A stretch of DNA of 64,000 bases from Blattabacterium cuenoti (GTDB taxonomy: Bacteria > Bacteroidota > Bacteroidia > Flavobacteriales > Blattabacteriaceae): contig NZ_CP059191.1 in the NCBI RefSeq assembly GCF_014251575.1, positions 124,001-188,000 of the forward strand. The letters are read 5' to 3'. The notes under the pieces are model-generated. The model did no database searches. It saw only the letters and a list, made by a program, of their open reading frames with translations, and had not been told where the DNA came from. Positions 1 to 8,663 of the stretch are shown here, in pieces; position 1 is the stretch's first letter; each line of letters opens with the position of its first letter. A program made the translations under genes and the position numbers.

Positions 1-1326
1 AACTTCATAATTTCTATCTTTTGCTTCTTTAATGTAACTATGTTGTTCTTCTTTATCTGAAGAATAAAGAAAAACAATTTTTCCTTCTTTATTTTTTTGA
101 ATTTGACTTATTTTTTCTTTAAACTCTTTTAAAGTAAAATAAACGTTATCGATAGTATAAAAAATTAAAAATTTAATAGCTTTATCAAAAAAGTTTTGTG
201 TACTAATCATTCCGTATTCTACTATAATTTTTATATCTTCCCATTTTTTTTGAAAATCTTCTCTATTTGAAAGAAATAGAGAATTTAGCTTATCAGAAAC
301 TTTTCTTGTTATGTATCTGGATATATTTTTAACAGATGTATTTGACTGTAAATGAGAACGTGATACATTAAGAGGGATATCTGTAGAATCTATAACTCCT
401 CTTAATAAGCTAAGGAAATCTGGAACAATTCCCTCTAAATTATCCGTAATATAAACTTGATTTTGATACAAATGAATTTTATCTTTCTGTATGTCAATTC
501 TTCTTTCTATTTTAGGAAAAAATAAAATTCCTGTAAGATGAAAAGGATGATCTATATTTAAATGGACCCAAAATAAAGGATCTTCTAACTGATTAGGATA
601 TAATTCATGATAAAAATCTAAATAATTTTTATCAATCAATTGAAGTGGATTTTTATTCCAAGCAGGATGAATATTATTGACAATAGTTTCTTTATCATTC
701 TTTTCTTTAGAAGATAAATGAATTTCTACAGGCATAAATTTACAATATTTTTGTATCAATTTTAAAATACGATTATATTCTAAAAATTCCTTACTATCTT
801 CATTAAGAAATAAAACTATTTCTGTTCCTCTATCTCTTTTTTCAATTTCTTTCATTATAAAATTAGGAGAACCTTCGCAAGACCAAAATATAGATGATGC
901 TTCTTTTTGATAACTTTGAGTGAAAAGAATGACTTTATTAGCTACCATAAAAGAAGAATAAAATCCCAACCCAAAATGACCAATAATATGACTATCTTTT
1001 TCAGATGTATTATATTTTTTAATAAATTCTTCTGCTCCAGAAAAAGCTATTTGATTAATATATTTTTTTACTTCTTCTTTGGTCATTCCAATCCCATTAT
1101 CTATGACATGAATAGTTTTATTTTCTTGATCTATTAGAACATTAACTTTCAAATCATCTACAATATCATCCAAATTTTCCAATTTAGCTATAGTTTTCAA
1201 TTTAATAATAGCATCTGTTGCATTAGAAACAAGTTCACGCAAAAAAACTTCTTGATCAGAATAAAGAAATCTTTTGATGATAGGGAAAATATTATCTGAA
1301 GTCACACTAATTTTATTATCCTCCAT
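1..1326 (-). CDS. htpG: Chaperone HtpG (Hsp90), N-terminal 442 residues, cut by window edge
   Basis: ATP-dependent cytosolic chaperone of the Hsp90 family. The reading frame is open from an ATG at 1326 to the window edge, giving 442 residues; the rest of the client-binding region and the C-terminal dimerisation domain lie outside. The Bergerat ATPase fold is clear: the ELVSNATDA segment carries E31, N35 and D38, DNGIGM is at 76-81, and the GHFGLGFYSSF lid segment at 116-126. No frameshift was seen. It lies 65 bases downstream of ftsY on the same strand. The 3' end cannot be judged here. Confidence 0.95.
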   Translation of the reverse strand, partial: MEDNKISVTSDNIFPIIKRFLYSDQEVFLRELVSNATDAIIKLKTIAKLENLDDIVDDLKVNVLIDQENKTIHVIDNGIGMTKEEVKKYINQIAFSGAEEFIKKYNTSEKDSHIIGHFGLGFYSSFMVANKVILFTQSYQKEASSIFWSCEGSPNFIMKEIEKRDRGTEIVLFLNEDSKEFLEYNRILKLIQKYCKFMPVEIHLSSKEKNDKETIVNNIHPAWNKNPLQLIDKNYLDFYHELYPNQLEDPLFWVHLNIDHPFHLTGILFFPKIERRIDIQKDKIHLYQNQVYITDNLEGIVPDFLSLLRGVIDSTDIPLNVSRSHLQSNTSVKNISRYITRKVSDKLNSLFLSNREDFQKKWEDIKIIVEYGMISTQNFFDKAIKFLIFYTIDNVYFTLKEFKEKISQIQKNKEGKIVFLYSSDKEEQHSYIKEAKDRNYEV

Positions 1327-1391
1327 AAAACTAACATTTTTGAAAAAAATAAAACAAAGATCATACCATAACAAATGAAAAAGACAGAATG

Positions 1392-2342
1392 TCAGCTTTC
1401 ATTGTTTTCAAAAAAAGAATTTATAAATTTTTTTCCATCAAATTCTTTCAAATCTTGTATCTTTTCACCTGTTCCTAGATATTGGATGGGGATTTTGAAT
1501 TGATCCATAATTCCTATTACTACTCCACCTTTAGCTGTCCCCTCTATTTTTGTCAATACAATAGAAGAAATTTTAACGAAATGAGTGAACTTTTTGACCT
1601 GTTCAAAAGCGTTTTGACCCGTACTTGCATCCAAAACAAGCATAATTTCATGAGGAGACTCAGGTATAATTTTTTTCATGACTCTACTTATTTTAGCAAG
1701 CTCTTCCATCAGACCAATACGATTTTGTAATCTACCAGCTGTGTCAATTAAGACCACATCTTTTTTTCTGGATTTAGCAGATTGTAAAGTATCATATGCT
1801 ACAGATGCTGGATCTGCATGCATATGTTGTTTTATTAAAGAAACTTGAGCTTTATTTGCCCATATTTCAAGTTGATCAACGGCTGCTTCCCTAAATGTAT
1901 CAGAAGCTCCTATAATTAAATTAAAACCTTTTTTCTTTAAAAAAAAAGACAATTTTCCAATTGTAGTTGTTTTTCCTACTCCATTGACTCCTACTATCAT
2001 AATTACATATGGTTTTTTATGATATTTTATTTTTTTTTCTAAAGATTCATTTTTTATATCTATAAAAAGATTTTCTATCTCTTTTTTCAGAAAATCATAT
2101 AGGTCTTGTGTAGTCCTATATTTTTCTTTTTGAATTCTTTTTTCTAAATTGTTGATGATTTTTATAGTAGTTTTTGTCCCTATATCTGCAGACAACAATA
2201 GATCTTCTATATGATCGATGACATTTTTTTCTATTTTTGATTTTCTCAAAAAAAGATTTTTTATTTTATAAAAAAAGGATTCTCTAGTTTTTCTCAATTC
2301 ATGATGAAATGCTGATTCCTTTTCTTTTTTTAGAAAGAACAT
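1392..2342 (-). CDS. ftsY: Signal recognition particle receptor FtsY
   Basis: GTPase that docks the SRP-ribosome complex at the membrane for co-translational insertion. At 316 residues it is the short form with no acidic A domain. It has a helical N domain (about 1-100) and an NG GTPase with the P-loop GVNGVGKTT (118-126), a DTAGR G3 motif near residue 200 and the closing TKIEGTAKGG motif near 273. It starts at an ATG 9 bases after the DUF4295 gene stop and is the last gene of the rpmB-rpmG-DUF4295-ftsY run, an order common in Flavobacteriia. Several A-rich runs in the gene keep the frame. Confidence 0.96.
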   Translation of the reverse strand: MFFLKKEKESAFHHELRKTRESFFYKIKNLFLRKSKIEKNVIDHIEDLLLSADIGTKTTIKIINNLEKRIQKEKYRTTQDLYDFLKKEIENLFIDIKNESLEKKIKYHKKPYVIMIVGVNGVGKTTTIGKLSFFLKKKGFNLIIGASDTFREAAVDQLEIWANKAQVSLIKQHMHADPASVAYDTLQSAKSRKKDVVLIDTAGRLQNRIGLMEELAKISRVMKKIIPESPHEIMLVLDASTGQNAFEQVKKFTHFVKISSIVLTKIEGTAKGGVVIGIMDQFKIPIQYLGTGEKIQDLKEFDGKKFINSFFENNES

Positions 2343-2351
2343 TATAAATAA

Positions 2352-2507
2352 CTACTTTTTTATAAAAAAAATCTTGACTTCCTCATCAGAAAGCATTTTC
2401 TTCTCAAAGGTATAAAAATCAGATTTTTTAGATTTAACTATTTTTATAGCCAAAGTCATTTTTTTTGATGATTTTTTTTTCTTGTTTTCTACTATTTTTT
2501 TAGACAT
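2352..2507 (-). CDS. DUF4295-family microprotein (51 aa)
   Basis: A very short gene between rpmG and ftsY, open from an ATG at 2507 to a TAG at 2352. The 51-residue product starts MSKKIVENKKKK and ends DEEVKIFFIKK. The order rpmB-rpmG-this gene-ftsY and the basic, Lys-rich start followed by a Tyr/Phe-Thr-Phe segment (SDFYTFEKKML) match the Bacteroidota-specific DUF4295 family as I know it. Its function is unknown; the constant pairing with L28 and L33 suggests a ribosome-related role, which is inference. The gap to rpmG is one base. Confidence 0.8.
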   Translation of the reverse strand: MSKKIVENKKKKSSKKMTLAIKIVKSKKSDFYTFEKKMLSDEEVKIFFIKK

Positions 2508-2508
2508 A

Positions 2509-2691
2509 TTATTTTATTTCTTTATGAGTTGTATATTTTCTTAACAATGGATTATATTTTTTTAATTCAATTCTATTCGGAGTATTTTTTTTGTTTTTTG
2601 TTGTTACATACCTAGAACAACCAGGAATTCCACTTTTTTTTTGTTCAACGCATTCTAATATAACTTGTATTCTATTTCCTTTTTTAGCCAT
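2509..2691 (-). CDS. rpmG: 50S ribosomal protein L33
   Basis: Small protein of the large ribosomal subunit, 60 residues, the normal family length. The [19 protein letters not shown] core is diagnostic. The two CxxC zinc-binding pairs of zinc-containing L33 are absent: only single cysteines remain (C14 and C25), as is usual for the flavobacterial form. It sits 2 bases after rpmB and 1 base before the DUF4295 gene, so the three are almost certainly co-transcribed. Confidence 0.95.
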   Translation of the reverse strand: MAKKGNRIQVILECVEQKKSGIPGCSRYVTTKNKKNTPNRIELKKYNPLLRKYTTHKEIK

Positions 2692-2693
2692 AT

Positions 2694-2933
2694 TTATTTA
2701 TTAAATTTTATATTTTTTTTGTAACGTTTTAATGCCTTTTCAATTCCTATTTTATTAATAAGTTTCACTCCATAAGCACAAATTTTTAAAGTAATCCATT
2801 TTTTTTCTTTTATTAAAAAAAAACGTTTTTTACATAAGTTAATATTAAAACGACGTTTTTTTTTATTATTTGCATGAGAAACTTTATTTCCTGTCATTGC
2901 TTTTTTTCCTGTCAATTCACAAACTTTTGACAT
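2694..2933 (-). CDS. rpmB: 50S ribosomal protein L28
   Basis: Large-subunit ribosomal protein. I place the start at the internal ATG (2933) because [22 protein letters not shown] is the conserved family N terminus and gives the usual 79 residues. The ATG at 2963 would only add an untypical 10-residue leader. [14 protein letters not shown] and the [15 protein letters not shown] segment match L28. It heads the minus-strand run towards ftsY and is divergent from yebC, with about 65 bases between the two starts that must hold both promoters. Confidence 0.94.
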   Translation of the reverse strand: MSKVCELTGKKAMTGNKVSHANNKKKRRFNINLCKKRFFLIKEKKWITLKICAYGVKLINKIGIEKALKRYKKNIKFNK

Positions 2934-2998
2934 AATAGTTTTTTTTTCTAAATTGCTGATCAAATTGCTAATTTAGCATAAAAAAAGAAAGACGCTTC

Positions 2999-3703
2999 AT
3001 GTCAGGACATAGTAAGTGGGCAAATATACAACATAGAAAATCTAATCAAGATTTCAGAAAGTCTAGAAAGTTTTCCAAAATTATAAAAGAAATAACTATC
3101 GCTGTTAAAGAATCAGGTACTAATAATTTTCGTTTCAGAAATGCGATTATGAATGCAAAATCAGTTAATATTCCTAAAAGCACTATAGAAAAAGCCATAA
3201 AAAAAGCTTTACAAATAAGAACAGACGATTACAAAAATTTAAATTTAGAAGGACAGATTCACGGAGTCAGTTTGATTATAGAATGTATTACGAATAATAG
3301 TATTCGTACAATTTCTAATATCAGAACATTTTTGAAAAAAAATGGAGGAAGACTATGTCATAATGGAGAGTTAACTCATTTATTTCATAGAATGGGTGTC
3401 TTTCATCTAAAAAAAAAAGAGATTCATTATTCAATGGAAGATTTTGAATTAATGACAATAGATTTTGGAGCTAAAGATTTTCTACAAAGAAACGAGATGG
3501 TTTCTATATACACAGATTTTGAATACTTTGGATCTATGAAAAGCCATTTAGAAAAATTAGAAATATTCCATGAATATCAAGTAATACGTGTTCCTAAACA
3601 AATGATGAAATGGATTTCAAAAGAAAAGAAAGAAAAAGTTTTGAATTTAATTGAAAAACTTGAAAAAGATGAAGATGTAGAAAACACTTACTCTAATTTA
3701 TAA
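2999..3703 (+). CDS. yebC: YebC/PmpR family protein
   Basis: Member of the YebC/TACO1 family, described both as a DNA-binding regulator and as a translation factor that relieves ribosome stalling. At 234 residues it has the near-universal start MSGHSKWANIQHRK and the three-domain arrangement. A run of 10 adenines (3409-3418, the HLKKK codons) leaves the frame intact, which makes a useful comparison with the three broken poly(A) genes in this window. Its stop codon directly abuts the 5' end of RNase P RNA, so the two probably share a transcript or the rnpB promoter lies inside this gene. Confidence 0.94.
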   Translation: MSGHSKWANIQHRKSNQDFRKSRKFSKIIKEITIAVKESGTNNFRFRNAIMNAKSVNIPKSTIEKAIKKALQIRTDDYKNLNLEGQIHGVSLIIECITNNSIRTISNIRTFLKKNGGRLCHNGELTHLFHRMGVFHLKKKEIHYSMEDFELMTIDFGAKDFLQRNEMVSIYTDFEYFGSMKSHLEKLEIFHEYQVIRVPKQMMKWISKEKKEKVLNLIEKLEKDEDVENTYSNL

Positions 3704-3984
3704 GTAGGACGACCTATCGCATTGAAAAAATGAGGAAAGTCCGGACACCATAGAGCAACACAGTGGGTAACACCCATCCATCGTGAGATGAGGAATAGTG
3801 CAACAGAAAGAAAGTACAGATGAATAGCTGTAGTGAAATCATGTAAACTCTGTGTGGTGAAATGCCATGTACACCGGAAGACTGGCTCGGTTTATACCGG
3901 GGGGTAGGCAGATAGAGATCATGGGTAACCTAAATCCTAGATAAATGATAGGTATCAATACAGAATCCGGCTTATAGTCCTACT
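3704..3984 (+). ncRNA. rnpB: RNase P RNA (type A, compact)
   Basis: Catalytic RNA that removes 5' leaders from tRNA precursors. The P4 5' strand with its flank, GAGGAAAGTCCGGACACC, lies near 3732-3749. The matching 3' block ACAGAATCCGGCTTAT lies near 3960-3975. The ends GTAGGAC (3704-3710) and GTCCTAC (3977-3983) pair as helix P1. A GGGGGGTAGGC segment near 3899-3909 contains the GGU element that pairs with tRNA CCA. At about 281 nt it is much shorter than the 377 nt Escherichia coli RNA, so peripheral helices are reduced. Exact ends are inferred from P1. The protein partner gene rnpA is also in this window (15384-15732). Confidence 0.93.
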
Positions 3985-3990
3985 TATTTT

Positions 3991-4075
3991 GGAGAGATGG
4001 CCGAGAGGATTAAGGCGCACGTCTGGAAAGCGTGTTCACAGAAAAGTGTCAAGGGTTCGAATCCCTTTCTCTCCG
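3991..4075 (+). tRNA. tRNA-Ser (anticodon GGA)
   Basis: 85-nt type II tRNA. The acceptor stem GGAGAGA (3991-3997) pairs with TCTCTCC (4068-4074); the discriminator base is G4075. The anticodon arm CACGT-CTGGAAA-GCGTG places GGA at 4025-4027, reading UCC/UCU. It has a long variable arm, as expected for serine, and the T arm GGGTTCGAATCCC. CCA is not encoded. It begins only a few bases after RNase P RNA, so the RNA processor and one of its substrates are probably on the same transcript. The convergent rmuC stop lies 2 bases beyond its 3' end. Confidence 0.96.
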
Positions 4076-4077
4076 CT

Positions 4078-5259
4078 TTAACAACTTTCTATGTCTTTCA
4101 ATTTTTTTTCAATTAAATTAGTTCTAACTCCCAATAATTTATTGATATCCTTTGAAGCTCCTTGTAATTTATCTTGAGCCTGATGAAGCAGTAATCCAAA
4201 TTTTTTGAATTCTTGTTTTACTGTTTCCAAAATTTTCCATACTTCAGAACTCCTTTTTTGAATAGCTAAAGTTCTGAACCCTATCTGTAAACTGTTTAAT
4301 ACAGCTGCCAATGTTGATGGTCCTGTTATTACGGTTTTGTATTTTCTTAATAATTCTTCTAATAAACTAGAATTCCTTGCTATTTCAGCATAGATTCCTT
4401 CAAAGGGTAAGAAAAGAATAGCAAAATCAGTAGTGTTTGGAGGATCTATGTACTTATCTTGAATATCTTTGGACATTTTTTTAAGTACAGATTCCATATT
4501 TTTTATAGCTATTTCTATATTTTTTTTTTCTCCTTGACGATAAGCGTTTTGTACTTTTTCATAAGTTTCTTTTGGAAATTTTACATCAATAGGTAGCCAT
4601 ATAATATTTCCGTCCCCAAGTCCTGGAAGTTTGATTGCAAATTCTACAACAAATTTTGTGCTAGATTTGGTAATAACATTAGAAGCATATTGCTCTGGAG
4701 ACAAAATTTGTTGTAAAAGCATTGAAAGTTGCATCTCGCTAAAACTACCACATATTTTTACATGATTTAGGGTTCTTTTTAAAGAACTTACATCTTTTGC
4801 CAAAATTTTCATTTCTCCCAAACCTTCTTGTAAAAACAATAATTGATTACCAATAATTTCGAATGATTTACCAAGATGAATATTCAAAGAATTTTGAAGT
4901 TTTTCATTAACATTTTCTTTTATTTCTTCAAGTCTTTTTTCTATAATTTTAATCAATTTTTCTTGTTTATTATAAACGGAATCTAATTTTTTTGATTGAT
5001 TATCAATGTAAAATTGAATTTTTTTATCTAGATAATCTTGAGAATCTCTTGTAGTTTGTATCAATCCATTTTTTACTTCTATCAAAGAATCACTAAGCTC
5101 TTTTTTGCTATATTGAGATAATTTATGAATTTCATCTTTTTGATCCTTGAATTCTTTTCTGAAAAACAATTCCAGTTTTCTCAAAAAATATATGCATATG
5201 AAAAAAATAAAAAAACAAAAAATAATAAAAAAATAATCCATGAAATAAAAAGAAATCAT
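4078..5259 (-). CDS. rmuC: RmuC-family DNA recombination protein
   Basis: RmuC proteins carry a predicted PD-(D/E)XK-like nuclease core and limit recombination at inverted repeats; the exact activity is not established. This 393-residue protein has one N-terminal membrane segment (about 8-27, very Phe/Ile-rich), a long coiled coil (about 30-160) and the conserved RmuC core with LPIDVKFPKETYEKV, TTDFAILFLPFEGIYAEI and TGPSTLAAVLNSLQIGFRTLAIQKRS. It starts at an ATG. Its stop lies 2 bases from the tRNA-Ser 3' end and its start faces away from initiator tRNA-Met. Confidence 0.92.
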   Translation of the reverse strand: MISFYFMDYFFIIFCFFIFFICIYFLRKLELFFRKEFKDQKDEIHKLSQYSKKELSDSLIEVKNGLIQTTRDSQDYLDKKIQFYIDNQSKKLDSVYNKQEKLIKIIEKRLEEIKENVNEKLQNSLNIHLGKSFEIIGNQLLFLQEGLGEMKILAKDVSSLKRTLNHVKICGSFSEMQLSMLLQQILSPEQYASNVITKSSTKFVVEFAIKLPGLGDGNIIWLPIDVKFPKETYEKVQNAYRQGEKKNIEIAIKNMESVLKKMSKDIQDKYIDPPNTTDFAILFLPFEGIYAEIARNSSLLEELLRKYKTVITGPSTLAAVLNSLQIGFRTLAIQKRSSEVWKILETVKQEFKKFGLLLHQAQDKLQGASKDINKLLGVRTNLIEKKLKDIESC

Positions 5260-5278
5260 TTGATTGATGAGGAAATAG

Positions 5279-5351
<73 letters not shown>

Positions 5352-5416
5352 ACAATCAATAATATAATGTTTTTCATCTACAAAATCAAATATTGATAAA
5401 AAAATATATTACAAAT

Positions 5417-6985
5417 TCATCCATTCATAGATATTAAAAACTCTTCGTTATTTTGAGTTCTAGACATTCTGGATCTTAAAAATTCCATAGCTTCCACTGG
5501 ATTCATATCAGAAAGATGCTTTCGCAAAATCCACATTCTTTGTAATGTATTTTGATCAAGCAAAAGATCATCTTTTCTTGTACTAGAAGAAACTAAATCA
5601 ATAGCTGGATAAATTCGTTTATTAGCTATTTTTCTATCTAATTGAAGTTCTTTATTTCCTGTTCCTTTAAATTCTTCAAAAATAACTTCATCCATTTTTG
5701 ATCCTGTATCAATCATAGCTGTAGCAATAATAGATAAAGATCCTCCATTCTCTATATTTCTGGCAGCTCCAAAAAATCTTTTTGGTCTATGTAATGCATT
5801 TGCATCCACACCTCCTGACAAAACTTTTCCAGATGCAGGTGCTACAGTATTGTATGCACGTGCTAAACGTGTAATAGAATCCAACAAAATGACTACATCA
5901 TGAGAACATTCAACCATTCTTTTTGCTTTTTGTAAAACAATATTAGCCACTTTAACATGTCTATCTGCAGGTTCATCAAAAGTAGATGCAATAACTTCTC
6001 CTTTAACATTTCTTTGCATATCTGTGACTTCTTCTGGACGTTCATCAATCAACAATATAATTAAATAAACTTCAGGGTGATTGGCAGCAATAGCATTAGC
6101 TATTTCTTTTAATAAAGTCGTTTTTCCTGTTTTAGGAGGAGCGACAATCATTCCTCTTTGTCCTTTTCCTATGGGAGTGAAAAGATCTACTATTCTTGTA
6201 GAAAGAGTTGCTTTTTTTTCAGCTAACTTGAATTTTTCATTAGGAAATAATGGAGTTAAATGTTCAAAAGAATCTCTTTCTCTTACAAAAAAAGGAGGAC
6301 GACCATTGATTTCAAGAATTTTAATTAAGGGAAAATATTTTTCTCCATCTTTAGGAGGACGAACTTCTCCTCTTATTGTATCTCCTGTTTTCATTCCGAA
6401 AAGTCTAATTTGAGATTGAGAAACGTAAATATCATCAGGTGATGATAAATAGTTAAAATCGGAAGATCTTAAAAACCCGTAATTTTCTGGCATAATTTCC
6501 AATACTCCTTCACTGATTATAATTCCTTCGAATTCATATTCAGGAGTACGATATTTATTAGAAGAAATTTTGTGTGATAACCCTTCGTGGCTATGAGATG
6601 ATAGTTGAGATTCAGATTTCTCATTTTTTCTCCAATTAGGAAAATTTTGATATTTTTTTTGATACTTTATATCTTCTGATAGCTTTGAATTGGAATTTTT
6701 CAAATTTTCTTGAGAAACTAATTTTTTTTTCCCATTATTTATATTTTTTTTTTCAGAAAATGAATTTTTAGATTCTGAGTTTTTTCGAATTTTAAATCCT
6801 TTTTTTAAAGGATTTTCTTTTCTTGATGAAGAATGTGTGGAAGTATTTTTGTTATTAAAAATGGAAATGATTTTCTCTAGGAGTTCGTTTTTTCGTAATT
6901 GTGTACATTTTTTTAATCCTGAAGAACGAGCAATCTCTTGTAATTCAAAAAGTTTTTTACTTTTTAATTCAGTAATATCAAACAT
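5417..6985 (-). CDS. rho: Transcription termination factor Rho with polar N-terminal insert
   Basis: Hexameric RNA-dependent ATPase that ends transcription. At 522 residues it is about 100 longer than E. coli Rho. Order: N-terminal helix bundle (1-43); a Ser/Asn/Lys-rich low-complexity stretch (about 45-150); the cold-shock-like RNA-binding fold with [15 protein letters not shown] (160-174); then the ATPase with P-loop [11 protein letters not shown] (from 282), the [13 protein letters not shown]alker B region and the GGVDANAL Q-loop. The insert is typical of Bacteroidota Rho but notable in a reduced genome. It starts at an ATG at 6985; 148 bases separate it from the divergent DUF4293 gene. 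Confidence 0.96.
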   Translation of the reverse strand: MFDITELKSKKLFELQEIARSSGLKKCTQLRKNELLEKIISIFNNKNTSTHSSSRKENPLKKGFKIRKNSESKNSFSEKKNINNGKKKLVSQENLKNSNSKLSEDIKYQKKYQNFPNWRKNEKSESQLSSHSHEGLSHKISSNKYRTPEYEFEGIIISEGVLEIMPENYGFLRSSDFNYLSSPDDIYVSQSQIRLFGMKTGDTIRGEVRPPKDGEKYFPLIKILEINGRPPFFVRERDSFEHLTPLFPNEKFKLAEKKATLSTRIVDLFTPIGKGQRGMIVAPPKTGKTTLLKEIANAIAANHPEVYLIILLIDERPEEVTDMQRNVKGEVIASTFDEPADRHVKVANIVLQKAKRMVECSHDVVILLDSITRLARAYNTVAPASGKVLSGGVDANALHRPKRFFGAARNIENGGSLSIIATAMIDTGSKMDEVIFEEFKGTGNKELQLDRKIANKRIYPAIDLVSSSTRKDDLLLDQNTLQRMWILRKHLSDMNPVEAMEFLRSRMSRTQNNEEFLISMNG

Positions 6986-7133
6986 AAAGTGATTGGGTTA
7001 GATTTTATATAATATGATGCTTGGCAAATAATATACTTTTTTAGTATAATTATTTTAGAAACGATAAATACAATTATACAAAAAATTAATTTGAACTTGA
7101 ATAACAAAAATAATAATAAACAATTTAATTTAT

Positions 7134-7517
7134 ATGTTATATAGAATACAAACATTATATCTATTTATTTCCATCTTAATTTATTCCGTTTTTCTATATT
7201 ATTTTCGTACCATTTTCTTTTCTTTAAAAAAAACGATTTCTGTTTTTCTAATTATATGTTTAATTCTATCTATTTTAAGTTTTCTTTTTTTCAAAAAAAA
7301 GAAATTTCAAATATTTATGAATCAAATAAATATGCTTATAAACAGCATTCATTTGATTCTTTTTTTTTATCAATCGAATCAATACATTATTCTTAAAAGA
7401 GAAATGTCCATTTTTTTCGTATTATTATGTTTTTGTAGCATATGGATTTTGTATATGGCAAATAAGGCAATAAAAAAAGATATAGAATTAATTGATTCCA
7501 TGAGTAGAATACGATGA
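7134..7517 (+). CDS. DUF4293-family four-helix membrane protein
   Basis: A 127-residue protein of unknown function. Four hydrophobic segments can be read (about 7-27, 33-53, 62-80 and 90-108), followed by a charged tail. The start MLYRIQTLYL and the ending ANKAIKKDIELIDSMSRIR match the Bacteroidota-specific DUF4293 family as I know it, which usually sits next to rho, as it does here. It is expected in the inner membrane. Divergent from rho and followed 48 bases later by prfA. Confidence 0.82.
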   Translation: MLYRIQTLYLFISILIYSVFLYYFRTIFFSLKKTISVFLIICLILSILSFLFFKKKKFQIFMNQINMLINSIHLILFFYQSNQYIILKREMSIFFVLLCFCSIWILYMANKAIKKDIELIDSMSRIR

Positions 7518-7565
7518 CTTCCATTCAATGAATTTTAAAATTTTTATTGGAAAAACTGAAAAAAA

Positions 7566-8636
7566 ATGAAAGAATCTTCATTTATTCAAAAATTAGAAGA
7601 ATTTAAAAAGGAATTTCATGAAATTTCAAAATCTATTATTCAACCTAATATTATATCTGATCAAAAGAAATATAAAATACTATTAAAAAAATATATAAAA
7701 CTGGAAAAAATAGTTTTCCTTTATGAAAAATACAAAAAAAGACTTGCTTTGCTTCAAGAAGCAAATTTTATATTGAAAAACGATTCAGATGCAGATCTAA
7801 AAGAATTAGCCTCCATAGAAAAATACAAAATTTTAGAAAATTTGTCTTCTATTGAAAAAGAATATTATGATCTGATTTTATCAGAAGAAACAACAGAAGA
7901 TCATAGAAATGCTATTGTAGAACTTCGTTCTGGAACAGGAGGAGATGAAGCATGTCTTTTTGTAGAAGATATATTAAGAATGTATACAATGTATTTTAAA
8001 AAATCAGGTTGGAAATATAAAGTTATACATTCTCAAAAAGGAGGAATAAAAGGATACAAAGAAATCATTTTAGATGTAAATGGAAAAGAGGGAGTTTATG
8101 GGAATTTAAAATTTGAATCTGGAGTACATAGAGTGCAAAGGATTCCAAAAACAGAATCTCAAGGTAGAGTGCATACATCTGCTATAACAGTAGCCGTACT
8201 TCCTAAAGTCAAAGATATAGAGGTAAATATTAATTTATCTGATATCAAAAAAGATACTTTTAGATCTAGTGGATCTGGAGGACAACACGTCAACAAAACA
8301 GAATCAGCTGTCCGATTAACCCATATACCCAGTAAAATCACAGTAGAATGCCAAGAAGAACGTTCTCAACACAAAAATTTTGAAAAAGCTATAAATGTTT
8401 TACGGTCAAAAATTTATCAAATCGAAAAGGAAAAAAGATTAAAGGAAATATCTATAAAAAGAAAATCTTTGGTCTCTACGGGAGATCGTTCTGTCAAAAT
8501 ACGAACCTATAACTATCCAAAAAGCAGGATCACGGATCATAGAATACACAAATCTATTTATGATCTTGTAGGATTCATGAATGGAAACATTCAAGAAATG
8601 ATTAATCTTTTAAAACATTTTGAAAAAAAAAAATAA
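7566..8636 (+). CDS. prfA: Peptide chain release factor 1
   Basis: Ends translation at UAA and UAG. At 356 residues it is normal length. The stop-codon-reading tripeptide is PKT at 194-196 (a PxT motif, not the SPF of RF2), and the catalytic GGQ is at 238-240 within [12 protein letters not shown]. The gene ends in a run of 11 adenines (8623-8633) just before its TAA, so slippage there would change only the last residues. On the opposite strand that run forms the U-tract of a probable terminator for accC. No prfB is present in the window. Confidence 0.96.
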   Translation: MKESSFIQKLEEFKKEFHEISKSIIQPNIISDQKKYKILLKKYIKLEKIVFLYEKYKKRLALLQEANFILKNDSDADLKELASIEKYKILENLSSIEKEYYDLILSEETTEDHRNAIVELRSGTGGDEACLFVEDILRMYTMYFKKSGWKYKVIHSQKGGIKGYKEIILDVNGKEGVYGNLKFESGVHRVQRIPKTESQGRVHTSAITVAVLPKVKDIEVNINLSDIKKDTFRSSGSGGQHVNKTESAVRLTHIPSKITVECQEERSQHKNFEKAINVLRSKIYQIEKEKRLKEISIKRKSLVSTGDRSVKIRTYNYPKSRITDHRIHKSIYDLVGFMNGNIQEMINLLKHFEKKK

Positions 8637-8663
8637 TGTCATTTCATTTTCAATGATTTGACA
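8623..8663 (-). terminator. Probable intrinsic terminator of the accB-accC transcript
   Basis: Bases 8637-8663 form a hairpin with arms TGTCA..TGACA and TCATT..AATGA, a two-base internal loop and a three-base loop. On the minus strand the hairpin is followed by TTA and eleven T, the complement of the poly(A) end of prfA. It overlaps the accC stop codon (8650-8652). The geometry suits intrinsic termination of minus-strand transcription. The AT-rich stem keeps confidence moderate. Confidence 0.5.

Noticed and set aside
6081..6413. 110-codon plus-strand frame inside rho
   Set aside because: Antisense of the Rho P-loop region; explained by codon bias on the opposite strand.
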